The notes: generated by a model from the letters alone, not told the origin. Positions 7,889-17,378 are shown, counted from the stretch's first letter. The stretch: DNA of 64,000 bases from Paracoccus gahaiensis (GCF_005048225.1 NZ_SUNI01000011.1:1-64000), one strand, 5' to 3'. Numbers and translations are program-made.

Positions 7889-9127
7889 TCAGGGCGCCGG
7901 GGGCGGGCTGGAGGGCGTGTATTGCGCACTGGGATCGTTCTGGGTCAGATCGCAGCCCGCATCGCCCAGCCAGTAGGGCTCGATGTTCTCCCATGTCTCG
8001 GGGAAGGTGATCGAATGGTCATCCTCGACCTTGGCCAGGAAGATGGTGTGGGACATGTGCTGGCTTTTCGGGTCCAGGCAGACATTGCCGGACGGCCCGT
8101 CGAAGCAGACATCGCCCTCGGCCAGCACCGCGCGGATCGCGTCGTGATCGGTGCTGCCCGCGCGTTCCACCATCTGCTTGTAGAGGTTGATCCCGATATA
8201 GGAATTCGCGGCTTCCTGGTTGATATAGGGCTCGTCGGGGAACATGGCGCGGAAGCGCTCGACGAAATCCTGCGAGGCGGGGCTGTCGATCTCCTCGATA
8301 TAGTTCGTCGTCACATACATGTCGGCAAGGCTGGGCGGGGTGAAGCGCTTGTGCTCGTAGCCCTGTCCCACGTTGACGGACGACGCCATCGGCAGCCCGA
8401 CATCGGCGGCATTCGCCTGTTCGTAATACGAGGCCTGCGCTGCACCGACCAGCAGGGTCACCACGAAGTCGGCCTCGCTTTGCTGGATGTTCTGGATGGT
8501 CTGCGAGAATTGTGACACGCCAAGCGGGATGAATTCCTCGCCCGCCATGGTGCCGCCGTTCTCCTCGACGATCTGGCGCACCCATTCGGCCGAGATCTGG
8601 CCGAAGTTGTAATCCGCCGCCAGCGTGTAGACATTGGGGCCGTAGGTTTCCATCATCCACGGGATCAGGGTCGAGAACTGCTGTTCGGGAACGGCGCCCG
8701 TCACGATCATGTTGGCATCGCAGACGCCACCCTCGTACTGGTTATTGTAGAAGGCCAGCCCGTCGAACTGGTTCACGATGGGCCGATAGGCCTCGCGCGA
8801 GGCCGAGGAAAAGCCCGCGAAGACGACATCGACCTCGTCCTGCTGCAGGACCCGGCGCATGAATTCCTGATAGCGGCGGTTGTCGGACTGGGTGTCATAG
8901 ACCACCAGCTCGATCGGGCGCCCGTCGATGCCGCCCGCATCGTTGATCTCCTTGGTGGCCAGCTCGATGGCATGGACCTTGACGGCGGTGGCGGCGGCGA
9001 AATCGCCCGACTGGTCCTCGAGGACGCCGATCTTGATCGGGCCGTCCTGTGCCAGGGCGGGCTGCCCAGCCATGATGGTTCCTGTCAGCAGAGCGGCAAG
9101 CAGAGGGCGGTTCGGTGACTGTCTCAT
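7889..9127 (-). CDS. Urea/short-amide ABC transporter substrate-binding protein
   Basis: A 412-residue periplasmic binding protein. Residues 1-26 form a signal peptide ending GQPALAQ. The mature part starts IKIGVLEDQSGDFAA and continues with LVVYDTQSD and YNNQYEGG, the layout of Leu/Ile/Val- and amide/urea-binding proteins (UrtA/FmdD type). Cysteines occur in GGVCDAN, GDVCFDG, GNVCLDP and GCDLT, enough for disulfides. The C-terminus ends in a proline-rich tail, PSSPPPAP. The start codon overlaps the amiR-like stop as ATGA, tying the sensor/antiterminator pair and the transporter into one transcript. Confidence 0.88.
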   Translation of the reverse strand: MRQSPNRPLLAALLTGTIMAGQPALAQDGPIKIGVLEDQSGDFAAATAVKVHAIELATKEINDAGGIDGRPIELVVYDTQSDNRRYQEFMRRVLQQDEVDVVFAGFSSASREAYRPIVNQFDGLAFYNNQYEGGVCDANMIVTGAVPEQQFSTLIPWMMETYGPNVYTLAADYNFGQISAEWVRQIVEENGGTMAGEEFIPLGVSQFSQTIQNIQQSEADFVVTLLVGAAQASYYEQANAADVGLPMASSVNVGQGYEHKRFTPPSLADMYVTTNYIEEIDSPASQDFVERFRAMFPDEPYINQEAANSYIGINLYKQMVERAGSTDHDAIRAVLAEGDVCFDGPSGNVCLDPKSQHMSHTIFLAKVEDDHSITFPETWENIEPYWLGDAGCDLTQNDPSAQYTPSSPPPAP

Positions 9128-9780
9128 CTGGTCATTCTCCTGTTGGGGGCCGGGGTGTCGGGGCGGTCTTCGGCGGGGACCCAAGAATGCGCGGAAGGCT
9201 CCGCGGCATGAGGGGCCCGGGCCAGATGCTCGCGCGCCAGTTCGTCGATGGGCAGGCGCCGGTTCATGGCGGCCAGCCGCAGCCGTTCATATGCGTCATC
9301 ATGGTTCAGGCCATGCGCCAGCATCAGGTCCAAGACCGCCCGGGTGACGATCCGGCGCCCCGCCATGCGCTGGCGCAGGCTGTGGATCTCGCGATCCGCC
9401 TTCCGACGCTGGTCGTGCTCGTTCACCGCCAGAAGCAGGGCAGTGAACACCCCGGAACTGCGGATCGGCTTCATGATGTGGCTGGCGCAGCCCTGGGCCA
9501 CGACACGGGCCAGCTGGCTGGGCGCCTCGCTGCCGATCAGCGCGATGCAGGGCAGGGCGTCCGGCGCCGTGCGGGGTGGCAGCCCCTCGGTGACCAAGTC
9601 GGCCAGCACGATGTCGCTGCCCGCCAGCGCGTCAGGCAGGGCCGGGTCCTGCGGGTCGATGCTGCGCACGTCCAGGCCAAGCCTGCCCAGCACGCCGACC
9701 AGCATCTGCCGGTTGGCATCCTCGGCATGGATCACCAGCGCCCGCAGGCCACGGAAATTCTTGGTGATCGCGCCCTTCAT
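9124..9780 (-). CDS. AmiR-like ANTAR-domain antitermination regulator
   Basis: A 218-residue protein. Residues about 10-125 form a receiver-like fold, but the phosphate-accepting Asp is not in a normal setting (SDIVLADLVTEGLPP), as in the pseudo-receiver of AmiR. Residues about 130-190 form a coiled coil and an ANTAR domain: LRQRMAGRRIVTRAVLDLML, HDDAYERLRLAAM. ANTAR domains bind paired RNA hairpins and stop premature termination. Pairing with the AmiC-like gene by an ATGA overlap copies the Pseudomonas amiC-amiR logic, where ligand-free AmiC sequesters AmiR. Its RNA target is probably the leader before amiC. Confidence 0.86.
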   Translation of the reverse strand: MKGAITKNFRGLRALVIHAEDANRQMLVGVLGRLGLDVRSIDPQDPALPDALAGSDIVLADLVTEGLPPRTAPDALPCIALIGSEAPSQLARVVAQGCASHIMKPIRSSGVFTALLLAVNEHDQRRKADREIHSLRQRMAGRRIVTRAVLDLMLAHGLNHDDAYERLRLAAMNRRLPIDELAREHLARAPHAAEPSAHSWVPAEDRPDTPAPNRRMTR

Positions 9781-10940
9781 CGCACCACCCGCAGGTGGCC
9801 GGGGGCCTGCCGGGGGGCAATGTCGCCGACGCTGGCCCAGACCAGATAGGGGTCGGGCCAGACGGGGGCCGGATCCTCGTGCAGGATGTCGAAGGTTCCG
9901 TGATCGGTCGACCGGCCGATGCGCGGGCGCAGGCAGCAATGCAGGTTGTCGGGATCGACCGTGACCAGCCCCTGCGGCGCCGCGAACCGGATGCCGCCAA
10001 GGGCTGCACGCACGTCGGCAAAGCCCGTCGACCCGGCCTTTGCCACGGCAAGCGCCAGCAGATGGATGGCGATATAGGCGGCTTCGGCATCCGCGCAGGC
10101 CCGACCCAGATGCCCATAACGGCGGTCCCATTGCGCGGTGAAGCGGTCGTTCGCCTCCGACCGGATGGTCGAGAAATAAACCGACGAGGACAGATGCCCC
10201 GCCGCGCTGTCCCCGATCATCGGCAGTTCCGCCTCGGACAGGCTGCAGCTGGCGATGGGCAGCGCACGCGGCTGGTCGATCCCTGCCGCCGCCGCTTCGG
10301 CCCGCAGCAGCCGGAAGAACTCGTAGCAGGAATTTCCGATTAGCGTCGTGAAGATGAAATCGGGCCGGTCCGACACGATCTGGCGGGCGACGGCCCGCAG
10401 ATCGGTCTCGCCCACCGGGAAATACCGCTCTCCGATGACGGCGCCGCCGACCTCGGACAGGGCCTCGCGCAGGATACGGTTGTTTTCCCACGCCCAGATG
10501 TAGTTCGAGCCGACCAGCCAGCCGCGCTTGCCGTGATGGCACAGCAGATGGCGCACCAGGGGGATGATGTGCTGATTGGGGGCCGCGCCGGTATAGACGA
10601 CGTTCTCGCTGGTCTCGAACCCCTCGTAATGGGACGGGTACCACAGCAGGGAGTCGTTCTTTTCGAACAGCGGCAGCACGTCCTTGCGGCTGGAGGACGT
10701 GTAGCAGCCAAGGACGTGGGTCAGCCCCCGGTCCACCAGCAATGCCTGCATGGCCTCGCCATAGGCGGACTGCACGCCTCCGGGATCGACGGCCACGGGG
10801 TGCAGCGTGACGCCAGCCTGTCGGTCGGCATTCACCTCGGCGATGGCCAGGTCCGCGCCGGCGCGCATCGACCGGCCGACGGCTGCGTAGGATCCCGTGG
10901 TCGAAAGCACGATACCGATGTCCAGCTGCCGTCTTGTCAT
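9777..10940 (-). CDS. AmiC-like amide-sensing binding protein
   Basis: A 387-residue periplasmic-binding-protein fold without a signal peptide (it starts MTRRQLDIGIVLSTTGSYAA), so it should stay in the cytoplasm. AmiC-type blocks are visible: GGVQSAYGEAMQ, CYTSSSRKDVLP, LLWYPSHYEGFE, YTGAAPNQHIIPL, GSNYIWAWENN and IGNSCYEFFR. In Pseudomonas the homologue binds acetamide and releases AmiR. This is the first gene of the operon; no other start is needed. A terminator-like hairpin with five T residues lies about 19 bases before its ATG. Confidence 0.88.
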   Translation of the reverse strand: MTRRQLDIGIVLSTTGSYAAVGRSMRAGADLAIAEVNADRQAGVTLHPVAVDPGGVQSAYGEAMQALLVDRGLTHVLGCYTSSSRKDVLPLFEKNDSLLWYPSHYEGFETSENVVYTGAAPNQHIIPLVRHLLCHHGKRGWLVGSNYIWAWENNRILREALSEVGGAVIGERYFPVGETDLRAVARQIVSDRPDFIFTTLIGNSCYEFFRLLRAEAAAAGIDQPRALPIASCSLSEAELPMIGDSAAGHLSSSVYFSTIRSEANDRFTAQWDRRYGHLGRACADAEAAYIAIHLLALAVAKAGSTGFADVRAALGGIRFAAPQGLVTVDPDNLHCCLRPRIGRSTDHGTFDILHEDPAPVWPDPYLVWASVGDIAPRQAPGHLRVVR

Positions 10941-10957
10941 CGCCGGGTCCCACCATA

Positions 10958-10998
10958 CAAAAAGCCCCCATGGCGACAGGATTATCGCTCAAGGAGGC
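10958..10998 (-). promoter_or_regulatory. Leader hairpin and T-run before amiC: candidate ANTAR-controlled terminator
   Basis: Read on the minus strand: GCCTCC, then an inner stem GCGA/TCGC with an 8-base loop, then GGGGGC and TTTTT. GCCTCC pairs with GGGGGC (one G-U). This is the form of an intrinsic terminator in a leader, and the next gene pair encodes an amide sensor and an RNA-binding antiterminator. A short hairpin GCGCA-TGA-TGCGC lies just upstream (11010-11022). A TTGACA at 11099-11094 could be a -35 box; the -10 is unclear. Confidence 0.5.
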
Positions 10999-11541
10999 CA
11001 TGTTGCCGTGCGCATCATGCGCTATGTTCAGGAATTCAGGTCGAAGCCGCATCGTTGAGGCTGACCCTAAGGACGCCAGACGGAGCAGGGGTTTGTCAAT
11101 CAAAAATGACCTGGCATTTCCTCATATGAGCCGACAGTCATGGATGCTGGTTTTTTTGGCAGACGGGGCAGGGAAAAGGTGCGAACGGCACATCTGGCAC
11201 GCAGTGTCCTGTGTCGGTCCCGTCTCAGATGCACGGGAACCGCCGTTGGTGTCGGGGATGACCTGAACATTGGGGCGGTCAAACGATGCGTCGTCGTAGC
11301 GGCACTGCATGACCCGATGAGTGCCGGCTTACGAGGCTGTCGGCCACGGGCTCTACACCGTTCCCAAGCATGCGCGGCTCCAAAGACCGCCGTCCACATC
11401 CGTGATGTCGATACCGGATCGTGGGGCATCAACGCCGAGCTGTTTTCCGATGGCGCGTGCCCGGGACGATGTCTGGACGTTGATCCTGGCGGGTCAGCCT
11501 ATGCAGATCATCGGGCTGAATCGAGTTGCCGGTGGCGATGC
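10999..11541. other. Intergenic region upstream of the amide operon
   Basis: About 540 bp between the divergent-looking leader of amiC and the end of the EAL gene. Apart from the leader signals and an AT-richer patch at 11090-11155 I see no convincing gene. A plus-strand phrase DDVWTLILAG near 11466 faintly recalls a nucleotidyltransferase start but has no continuation. Confidence 0.5.
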
Positions 11542-12303
11542 TCATGCACGGCCCGCCGGTCGGCCCGGGAAAGGGTCGCCGAAGCCTTCGAAGACCGGGC
11601 GCGACAGCAGGAAGCCCTGCATCAGTTCGACGCCCAGATCGCGCAGCACGTCGAACTCGGCCGCGGTCTCGATGCCCTCGCAGATGATGGTGATGTCGAG
11701 GTCGCGAAACAGCCCGACAAGGTTGGTGACGATGGCGCGGCGCACCGGATCGCGGTCGATGCCCCGGATCAGTGCCATGTCCAGTTTGACGATGTCGGGC
11801 TGGAATTCTGACAGCAGCCCCAGATTGGCATAGCCCGCGCCGAAATCGTCAATCGCGGTCTTGAAGCCGATGCCGCGATAGGTGTGCAGGATGTTCAGCA
11901 CTTGGGCCGTGTCCAGCTGTTCGGACTCGGTGAACTCGAAAATGATCCGCTCGGGGGGCAGCCCGAAGCGCTCGGCGGCGATCAGGGTCTGGCGGATGCA
12001 GGCGCGCGGCTCGTAGACCGCGTTCGGCATGAAGTTGATCGACAGCAGGGCCGGGCCGTCGGTCAGGTTCAGCCCCGCCGCCAGCTCGATCGCCTTGGAG
12101 CGGCACTGCTGGTCGAAGGCATAGCGGTTCGCCTCGGTGACCTGAGACAGCACGCTCTGGGCGCCTTCCGCATTCGGGCCGCGCACCAGCGCCTCATGCG
12201 CGAAGATGCGCGAGGCGCCGATATCGACGATTGGCTGGAAGGCCATGGAGAAGGGCAGCGCGAAGGCCGCCCCGTCCTTGCAGCCGTGGCACGTGCTGGG
12301 CAT
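11542..12303 (-). CDS. EAL-domain cyclic-di-GMP phosphodiesterase
   Basis: A 253-residue protein made almost only of an EAL domain. The catalytic set looks complete: EALVRGP (the EAL triad), SINFMPNAV, IFEFTESE, DDFGAGYANL, KLDMALIRG, CEGIET and QGFLLSRP. That predicts hydrolysis of cyclic di-GMP to pGpG. The N-terminus carries CHGC, a possible metal or redox pair, directly before the domain; there is no membrane span or other sensor domain. It stands alone on the minus strand, with non-coding sequence on both sides, so its trigger is unknown. Confidence 0.9.
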   Translation of the reverse strand: MPSTCHGCKDGAAFALPFSMAFQPIVDIGASRIFAHEALVRGPNAEGAQSVLSQVTEANRYAFDQQCRSKAIELAAGLNLTDGPALLSINFMPNAVYEPRACIRQTLIAAERFGLPPERIIFEFTESEQLDTAQVLNILHTYRGIGFKTAIDDFGAGYANLGLLSEFQPDIVKLDMALIRGIDRDPVRRAIVTNLVGLFRDLDITIICEGIETAAEFDVLRDLGVELMQGFLLSRPVFEGFGDPFPGRPAGRA

Positions 12304-12659
12304 GGCAGGGGACTTTCGCGTTGGGGAGGAGGGTGCGGATCGGCGATTGTGAACAGAACAGTTTACACTGTCTGCAAATCAGGCCCCGATCAAGCCTAAA
12401 AGAGCAGACAAATCCATCAGGCGCAAGGAAGGGTCCGCTGGTGCGCCAAGCCCGTTTATCCGGCACGAAAGCGACCGCAGATCCCGCGTCTGATGTATTC
12501 TGCTGCAAGTCAACCTGGGCGTCGCGACATCTACCTACGCGGCAAATGGGCCGCTGCGACAGGCGGCACGACCATGACCCCGACGACACCACCGTGCCGC
12601 GTGAGGGTGACGCAATCGTCCCTTTTCTAAAGCACATCTGACAGGCCGGTCGGATCGCC
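12304..12659. other. Intergenic region between EAL and ligD
   Basis: About 355 bp. The part near 12345-12400 is AT-richer and probably holds the EAL promoter on the minus strand. I see no gene, repeat or clear terminator. Confidence 0.4.
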
Positions 12660-15080
12660 TCAGCTCCCCCGCGTCAGCGCATGTTCCAACGCCTTGATGA
12701 CCCGCGCCGTCAGCCCCTGCGGGTCCGGCGGGACGACGTCGGCCCAAGCCCGCTCCAGCGCGGCCTCGGTCGAGAAGGCCGAGGCCTTGCGGATCCGCGC
12801 CAGCTCGTCCCAGCTGACCGGGCAGGCGACCGGGGCGCCGGGGCGGGCGCGGACCGAGAAGGGGGCGATGGCGGTGGCGCCGCGTTCGTTGCGCAGCCAG
12901 TCGATGAAGATGCGGCCCTTGCGGCGGGCCTTGGACATCTCGGCGGTGAAGCGCTTGGGCTCGGACTGCGCCGCCAGCAGGGCCACGCCCCGGCTGAACA
13001 GCCGGACGGTGTCCCACCCGGCCTGGCGGCGCAGCGGCACGACGATATGGATGCCCTTGCCGCCCGACAGCATCGCCCATGACGCCAGACCCAGACCGTC
13101 CAGCCTGTCGCGCAGGTCCAGCGCGGCGCGGCGGGTGGCGGCGAAGCCCAGCCCCTCGTCGGGGTCCAGGTCGAAGACCAGACGGTCGGGCCGGTCCAGC
13201 CGGTCGCGCCGTGCGCCCCAGATGTGGAACTCGACCGTGCCCATCTGCACCGCGCCGACGATCCCCGCCGCATCGGTCGCATAGGCATGGGGGCTGGTCT
13301 CGCCCGCGCTGTCCGCGATCGCCTGGATCCTCAGCGCGTCGGGAAAGCCCTTGCCGGGGTGCTTCTGGAAGAACCGCTCGCCCGCCATGCCCTCGGGCAG
13401 GCGCAGCAGGGACAGGGGGCGGTCGGCCAGCTCGGGCAGCATCAGGGGGGCCGCGGCGGCGTAGTAGTCGGCCAGCCCGGCCTTGGTCAGGCGGGGCTTG
13501 TCGAAGATCACCCGGTTGGCGCTGCTGATCGCGATCCCGGCGGTGATGGGGCGGTCCTTCCGGGCCTGTACCGGGGGGCAGGGCTCGGACGGCGGATCGG
13601 CGCGCAGGCCCAGGAAGACGGCATGGCGCAGGCGGCCCTGGGCGGTCGTCTCGGCATAGTCGACCTCGATGCGCAGTTCGGGCGCGATCCAAGTCACGCC
13701 CGCCGCCTCGCGGCGCGGGACCTTCAGCGGGGCCGTCCCCCGCACCAGCGGCGCCATGCGGCGGGCCAGATCCGCCATCGCCTCGGCATCGAAGCCGGTG
13801 CCGACCTTGCCCAGATAGGCCAGCGCCTCCCCCTGCCGGTCCGCCACGGCCAGCGAGGCGAAGGGCCGCCCCCGGCGGTCGCTGGCCTGCCATCCGACGA
13901 TCAGGAACTCGCCCCGCCGGCGGCACTTGATCTTGAGCCAGTCGCGGCTGCGCCCGCCGCGATAGGGGGCATCCACGCGCTTGGCGATCACCCCCTCGCC
14001 GCCCATGCCGCAGATCATCGCGAAGGCCTCGTCGGCCTGGCCGTGGATGATCGGCGACAGGGTTACCGCGCCCATCGGCGGCAGGGGGCGCAGCAGCTTC
14101 TCCAACGCCTTGCGCCGCTTGGTGAGGGGCAGGGCGGTCAGGTCGCGCCCGTCCAGATGCAGCAGGTCGAAGGCGACATAGCGGAACGGCCCGCCCGCCT
14201 TGATCGCATCCTGTAGGGTGCCGAAGCCCTGCAGGCCGCCGCCCGCGACGATTTCTCCGTCCAGCAGGGCGGCCTTGCAGGGCAGGTCGCGCAAAGCGGG
14301 CAGCAGCTCGGCGAAACGGTCGGTCCAGTCATGGCCCCCGCGCGTGAGGATGCGGGGCCCGCCCTGGCCCAGGGCCACCTGCGCGCGATAGCCGTCCAGC
14401 TTCAGCTCGTGCCAATGGGCACCGGCGTCGGCCAGATCGTCGGTCAGCGTGGCCAGCTGCACCGGCTGGTGCCGGGGCAGGGCGCCCGGATGCACGGGCA
14501 GGGCGGCGGGCTTGTCGGCCCGGATCGCCGCGAAGGTCCGCCCCGAGGCCACGCTGGTCCTGTGGCGCGCCACGGGGTCGCGCTGATGCGCCGCCTCGTC
14601 GTCGATCTTGACCAGCAGCCAGTTCTCGCGCTTGGCATCCGACGCCTTGCGGCCCTTCATGCGGATCAGGTTCCAGTCGCCGGTCATCCGCTGGCCGTGC
14701 AGGCGGAACTTCAGGTGCCCCTTGGACAGGCCGCGCGCGGCGGGCTCCAAGGGCTGCCACCAGCCCAGGTCCCACAGCAGGACGGTGCCCGCGCCGTAAT
14801 GGCCCTTGGGGATCAGCCCCTCGAAGGTCAGGTAGGACAGGGGATGATCCTCGGTCCGCACCGCCAGCCGCTTGTCGGCGGGGTCCAGCGACGGCCCCCG
14901 CGTCACCGCCCAGGACAGCAGCACGCCGCCCCATTCCAGCCGCAGATCCCAGTGCAGCCGCGTGGCGTCGTGGTTCTGCATGGAATAGCGCAGCCCGAGG
15001 CGCGAGGGCGTGCCATCGTCGGACGGCTCGGGCGTGGCGCCGAAATCGCGCTTGTCCAGATAGATGCCAAGGCCCGCCAT
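12660..15080 (-). CDS. ligD: ATP-dependent DNA ligase D (NHEJ)
   Basis: An 806-residue three-domain end-joining ligase. Residues about 25-160 are the 3'-phosphoesterase module (SMQNHDATRLHWDLRLEW, GHYGAGTVLLWD). The ligase core follows, with ELKLDGYR holding the nucleotidyl-accepting Lys near residue 230, then LLDGEIV, GGEGVIAKR and WLKIKC. From about residue 510 comes the polymerase/primase module (FDLDPDEGLGF, LSGGKGIHIVVPL, FIDWLRN). This PE-Lig-Pol order is usual for Alphaproteobacteria. It seals double-strand breaks together with Ku, whose gene overlaps its start by one base. No lesion is visible. Confidence 0.94.
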   Translation of the reverse strand: MAGLGIYLDKRDFGATPEPSDDGTPSRLGLRYSMQNHDATRLHWDLRLEWGGVLLSWAVTRGPSLDPADKRLAVRTEDHPLSYLTFEGLIPKGHYGAGTVLLWDLGWWQPLEPAARGLSKGHLKFRLHGQRMTGDWNLIRMKGRKASDAKRENWLLVKIDDEAAHQRDPVARHRTSVASGRTFAAIRADKPAALPVHPGALPRHQPVQLATLTDDLADAGAHWHELKLDGYRAQVALGQGGPRILTRGGHDWTDRFAELLPALRDLPCKAALLDGEIVAGGGLQGFGTLQDAIKAGGPFRYVAFDLLHLDGRDLTALPLTKRRKALEKLLRPLPPMGAVTLSPIIHGQADEAFAMICGMGGEGVIAKRVDAPYRGGRSRDWLKIKCRRRGEFLIVGWQASDRRGRPFASLAVADRQGEALAYLGKVGTGFDAEAMADLARRMAPLVRGTAPLKVPRREAAGVTWIAPELRIEVDYAETTAQGRLRHAVFLGLRADPPSEPCPPVQARKDRPITAGIAISSANRVIFDKPRLTKAGLADYYAAAAPLMLPELADRPLSLLRLPEGMAGERFFQKHPGKGFPDALRIQAIADSAGETSPHAYATDAAGIVGAVQMGTVEFHIWGARRDRLDRPDRLVFDLDPDEGLGFAATRRAALDLRDRLDGLGLASWAMLSGGKGIHIVVPLRRQAGWDTVRLFSRGVALLAAQSEPKRFTAEMSKARRKGRIFIDWLRNERGATAIAPFSVRARPGAPVACPVSWDELARIRKASAFSTEAALERAWADVVPPDPQGLTARVIKALEHALTRGS

Positions 15081-15937
15081 CAGGCGGATTTCGGCTTGGC
15101 GCGGGGCTTGCGGGCGGGTTTCTTTGCCGCCTTGGGCTTGCCGCCGTCCTTTTTCAGGCTGTCCTTCAGCGCCGACATCAGATCGACCACGTTCCCGCCT
15201 GAGGGGCGCGCCTCGTCATCGTCGCCCGCCTTGGCGCGCGGGGTCTTGCGGTTCTTCCGCTTGGCCTGGATCAGGTCGCGCAGGGCCTTGTCATAGTGGT
15301 CCCGGAACGCCTCCGCGTCGAACGGCGACGATTTGCGCCGGATCAGCTGCGTGGCGACTTCCAGCAGGTCCGCGTCGCTGGCGCCGTCCTCGATCGAGGC
15401 GAAGAGCGGCTCGGCCTCGCGGATCTCGTCCTCGTAGCGCAGCGTCTCCAGCAGCAGCCCGTCGCCGCAGGGGCGGATCGCGCAGAGATATTCGCGGCCC
15501 CGCATGGTCAACTGGCCAAGCGCGGTCTTCTTCTCGGCCCGCAGGGCGTCGCGGACGACGCGGTAGGCATCCTCGGCCAGATCGTCGGTGGGCACGACGT
15601 AATAGGGCTTGTTGTAGTACAGCGGCGGGATCTCGGACTGGTCGACGAACTGCACCAACTCTAGCGTCTTCCGGGTGTCCAGCTTGATCGCGTCGATCTC
15701 TTCGGGGTCCAGCAGCAGATAGTCGCCGCCCTCGACCTCATAGCCCTTGAGGATGTCCTCGGCCTTGACCGGGCCCAGCCCCGCCACCGTCTTCTGATAG
15801 CGCACCGGCTTGCCGGAGGGCCCGTGGATCTGGCGGAACGACACCCGCGCGCCCGATTTGGTCGCGGGATGCAGTTCCACCGGAATGGCGACAAGGGACA
15901 GGCGCAGCTGACCCTTCCAGACGGCGCGCGATGCCAT
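15080..15937 (-). CDS. ku: Ku-type DNA end-binding protein
   Basis: A 285-residue bacterial Ku. The core starts MASRAVWKGQLRLSLVAIPVEL and contains FRQIHGPSGKPVRYQK, GYEVEGGDYLLLDPEEID and MRGREYLCAIRPCGDGL, all standard Ku blocks. The C-terminal tail is rich in Lys, Ala and Pro (KPKAAKKPARKPRAKPK), as in Ku proteins that bind DNA and recruit LigD through the tail. The internal ATG is preferred over the upstream in-frame one because homology begins exactly there. It is cotranscribed with ligD as TGATG. Confidence 0.93.
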   Translation of the reverse strand: MASRAVWKGQLRLSLVAIPVELHPATKSGARVSFRQIHGPSGKPVRYQKTVAGLGPVKAEDILKGYEVEGGDYLLLDPEEIDAIKLDTRKTLELVQFVDQSEIPPLYYNKPYYVVPTDDLAEDAYRVVRDALRAEKKTALGQLTMRGREYLCAIRPCGDGLLLETLRYEDEIREAEPLFASIEDGASDADLLEVATQLIRRKSSPFDAEAFRDHYDKALRDLIQAKRKNRKTPRAKAGDDDEARPSGGNVVDLMSALKDSLKKDGGKPKAAKKPARKPRAKPKSA

Positions 15938-16030
15938 GGCGATCTCCGGGTTGGCGGCGGTGAGGGTCAGACTGCACCGGACCGGGGGGCAACGCAATGC
16001 GGCGGGTGACAGGGAGACCGATCCCCAGTC

Positions 16031-16339
16031 CCCCCGAGGGACTATGCCCTGTCCGAAACGGAAATCCTGATGACCCTGCAGAACGAGGAAACCCGGCCTT
16101 TCGACACGATGTCAGTGGCCCTGGGCACGACCCCGCGCGCCGATCCGGCGGGTACCCTTGGCGTCGATCTGGATGACAACGGCCATATCGCCATCGATGC
16201 CATGCAGAGAACCAGCCTGGACGGTGTCTCCGCGATCGGCGACGTCCCGAACGGGATCGACCAGATCGCCGTCGCGACGGGACAGGGCGCCGTGGCCGCG
16301 AGCGCGATCCACGATGACCTGTCCGCATCCAGATCCTGA
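16031..16339 (+). pseudogene. Thioredoxin-reductase-like oxidoreductase, C-terminal remnant
   Basis: The plus strand reads FDTMSVALGTTPRADPAG, then LDDNGHIAIDAMQRTSLDGV and SAIGDVPNGIDQIAVATGQG, which is the second FAD-binding part of thioredoxin-reductase-like flavoproteins; the GD in AIGDV is the FAD-contact Asp. The N-terminal FAD domain, the NADPH domain and any CxxC are absent, and nothing upstream continues the reading beyond about 16031. An 89-codon frame starting at 16070 is open but could not fold as a working enzyme. It is a leftover of a deletion. Confidence 0.7.
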
Positions 16340-16379
16340 CCGCCGCCACGCGGACTGCTTGGGGGGCCAAGCGACCCGG

Positions 16380-17378
16380 TCAGGCCTTGGCACGCGCGAA
16401 GGCCTCGGTGATGGCCCGCATGACGGCGGCCGCATCGGTCTGGTGCACCATGTGACCGCTGCCCGGGACCGGATGATAGCTGCTATGGGGGATGGCATCA
16501 TGCAGCCGCCCGGACTGCGCGTCCGGATCGATCAGGCGATCCTCGGACCCGGCGACGATGACGACCGGCATGGTCAGGGTCGGATAGCGGGCCACGGTGG
16601 CGGCGACCATGGGGATCAGCAGGGCGGATTCTGCCGCCGATGCGTGCAACTGCGACGGACGCACGACCATCTCCATGGGAAAGCCGCCGAACTTCGCGGG
16701 CACCGGTGCCGGGCCGAAGATCTTGCGCAGCAGAAGGGGCCAGACCAGCCGGCTGGTCAGCGGGGCCACGGCATGGCGCAGGATGTCGCCCAGGACGGGC
16801 ACGGCCGGACCCGCCATCAGCAGCATGTCCAGCCGCGGCGTCGGGTAGTAATAACCCGAGGCCAGCACGAGGCCGCGCACGATGCCGGGATGCCTCAGCG
16901 CCAGCGCGACCGCCACGGACGCGCCCCAGGAATGGCCCAGCACGACGGCCCCCGTGACCCCCATCTGCCCCAGAGCCGCGCTGACGAGATCCGCCTGCGC
17001 ATCCGCGCTCCAGACCCGCCCCCGGGGCCGGGTGCTGTGCCCATAGCCGGGGCGATCAAAGACGATGACGCGATGCGTCCGGGCCGCCAGACCCACCAGC
17101 CCGCTGGAGACGAAGTCCGCGATCATGCTGCCGTTGCCATGCAGCAGCACAAGGGTTGGACCGTCGCCGACCTCGACATAGTGCAGACGCACGCCGTCCA
17201 CGTCCAGAAAGCGCCCCGTCGGCGGGTTCTGCGCCTCTGCCCGTCGGGCGAGGCAATGATTGACCAGGGCGGACACGGTCAGGACGGCGGCGATCGCGGC
17301 CAGACGCCTTGCCCCCCATCGCGGCCCCGGCGGGGAATGCCGGTCAGGTGCGGCGGTCGGCGGCAAATGTCTGGTCAT
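16380..17378 (-). CDS. Alpha/beta-hydrolase
   Basis: A 332-residue hydrolase. One hydrophobic N-terminal segment (LAAIAAVLTVSALVN, about residues 26-40) anchors or exports it. The catalytic machinery is visible: oxyanion loop LLHGNGS, nucleophile elbow GHSWGAS, acid in VAGSEDRLID and His in GSGHMVHQ. These resemble haloalkane-dehalogenase/epoxide-hydrolase relatives with a Ser nucleophile, so esterase-type chemistry is likely. It is followed by a small secreted-protein gene on the same strand. Substrate unknown. Confidence 0.87.
   Translation of the reverse strand: MTRHLPPTAAPDRHSPPGPRWGARRLAAIAAVLTVSALVNHCLARRAEAQNPPTGRFLDVDGVRLHYVEVGDGPTLVLLHGNGSMIADFVSSGLVGLAARTHRVIVFDRPGYGHSTRPRGRVWSADAQADLVSAALGQMGVTGAVVLGHSWGASVAVALALRHPGIVRGLVLASGYYYPTPRLDMLLMAGPAVPVLGDILRHAVAPLTSRLVWPLLLRKIFGPAPVPAKFGGFPMEMVVRPSQLHASAAESALLIPMVAATVARYPTLTMPVVIVAGSEDRLIDPDAQSGRLHDAIPHSSYHPVPGSGHMVHQTDAAAVMRAITEAFARAKA

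Noticed and set aside
11421..11541. Possible start of a nucleotidyltransferase (DDVWTLILAG)
   Set aside because: Only ten residues look similar and there is no continuation in any frame.
12681..15296. Several plus-strand frames opposite ligD and ku
   Set aside because: They are mirror frames of strongly conserved genes and show no domain of their own.
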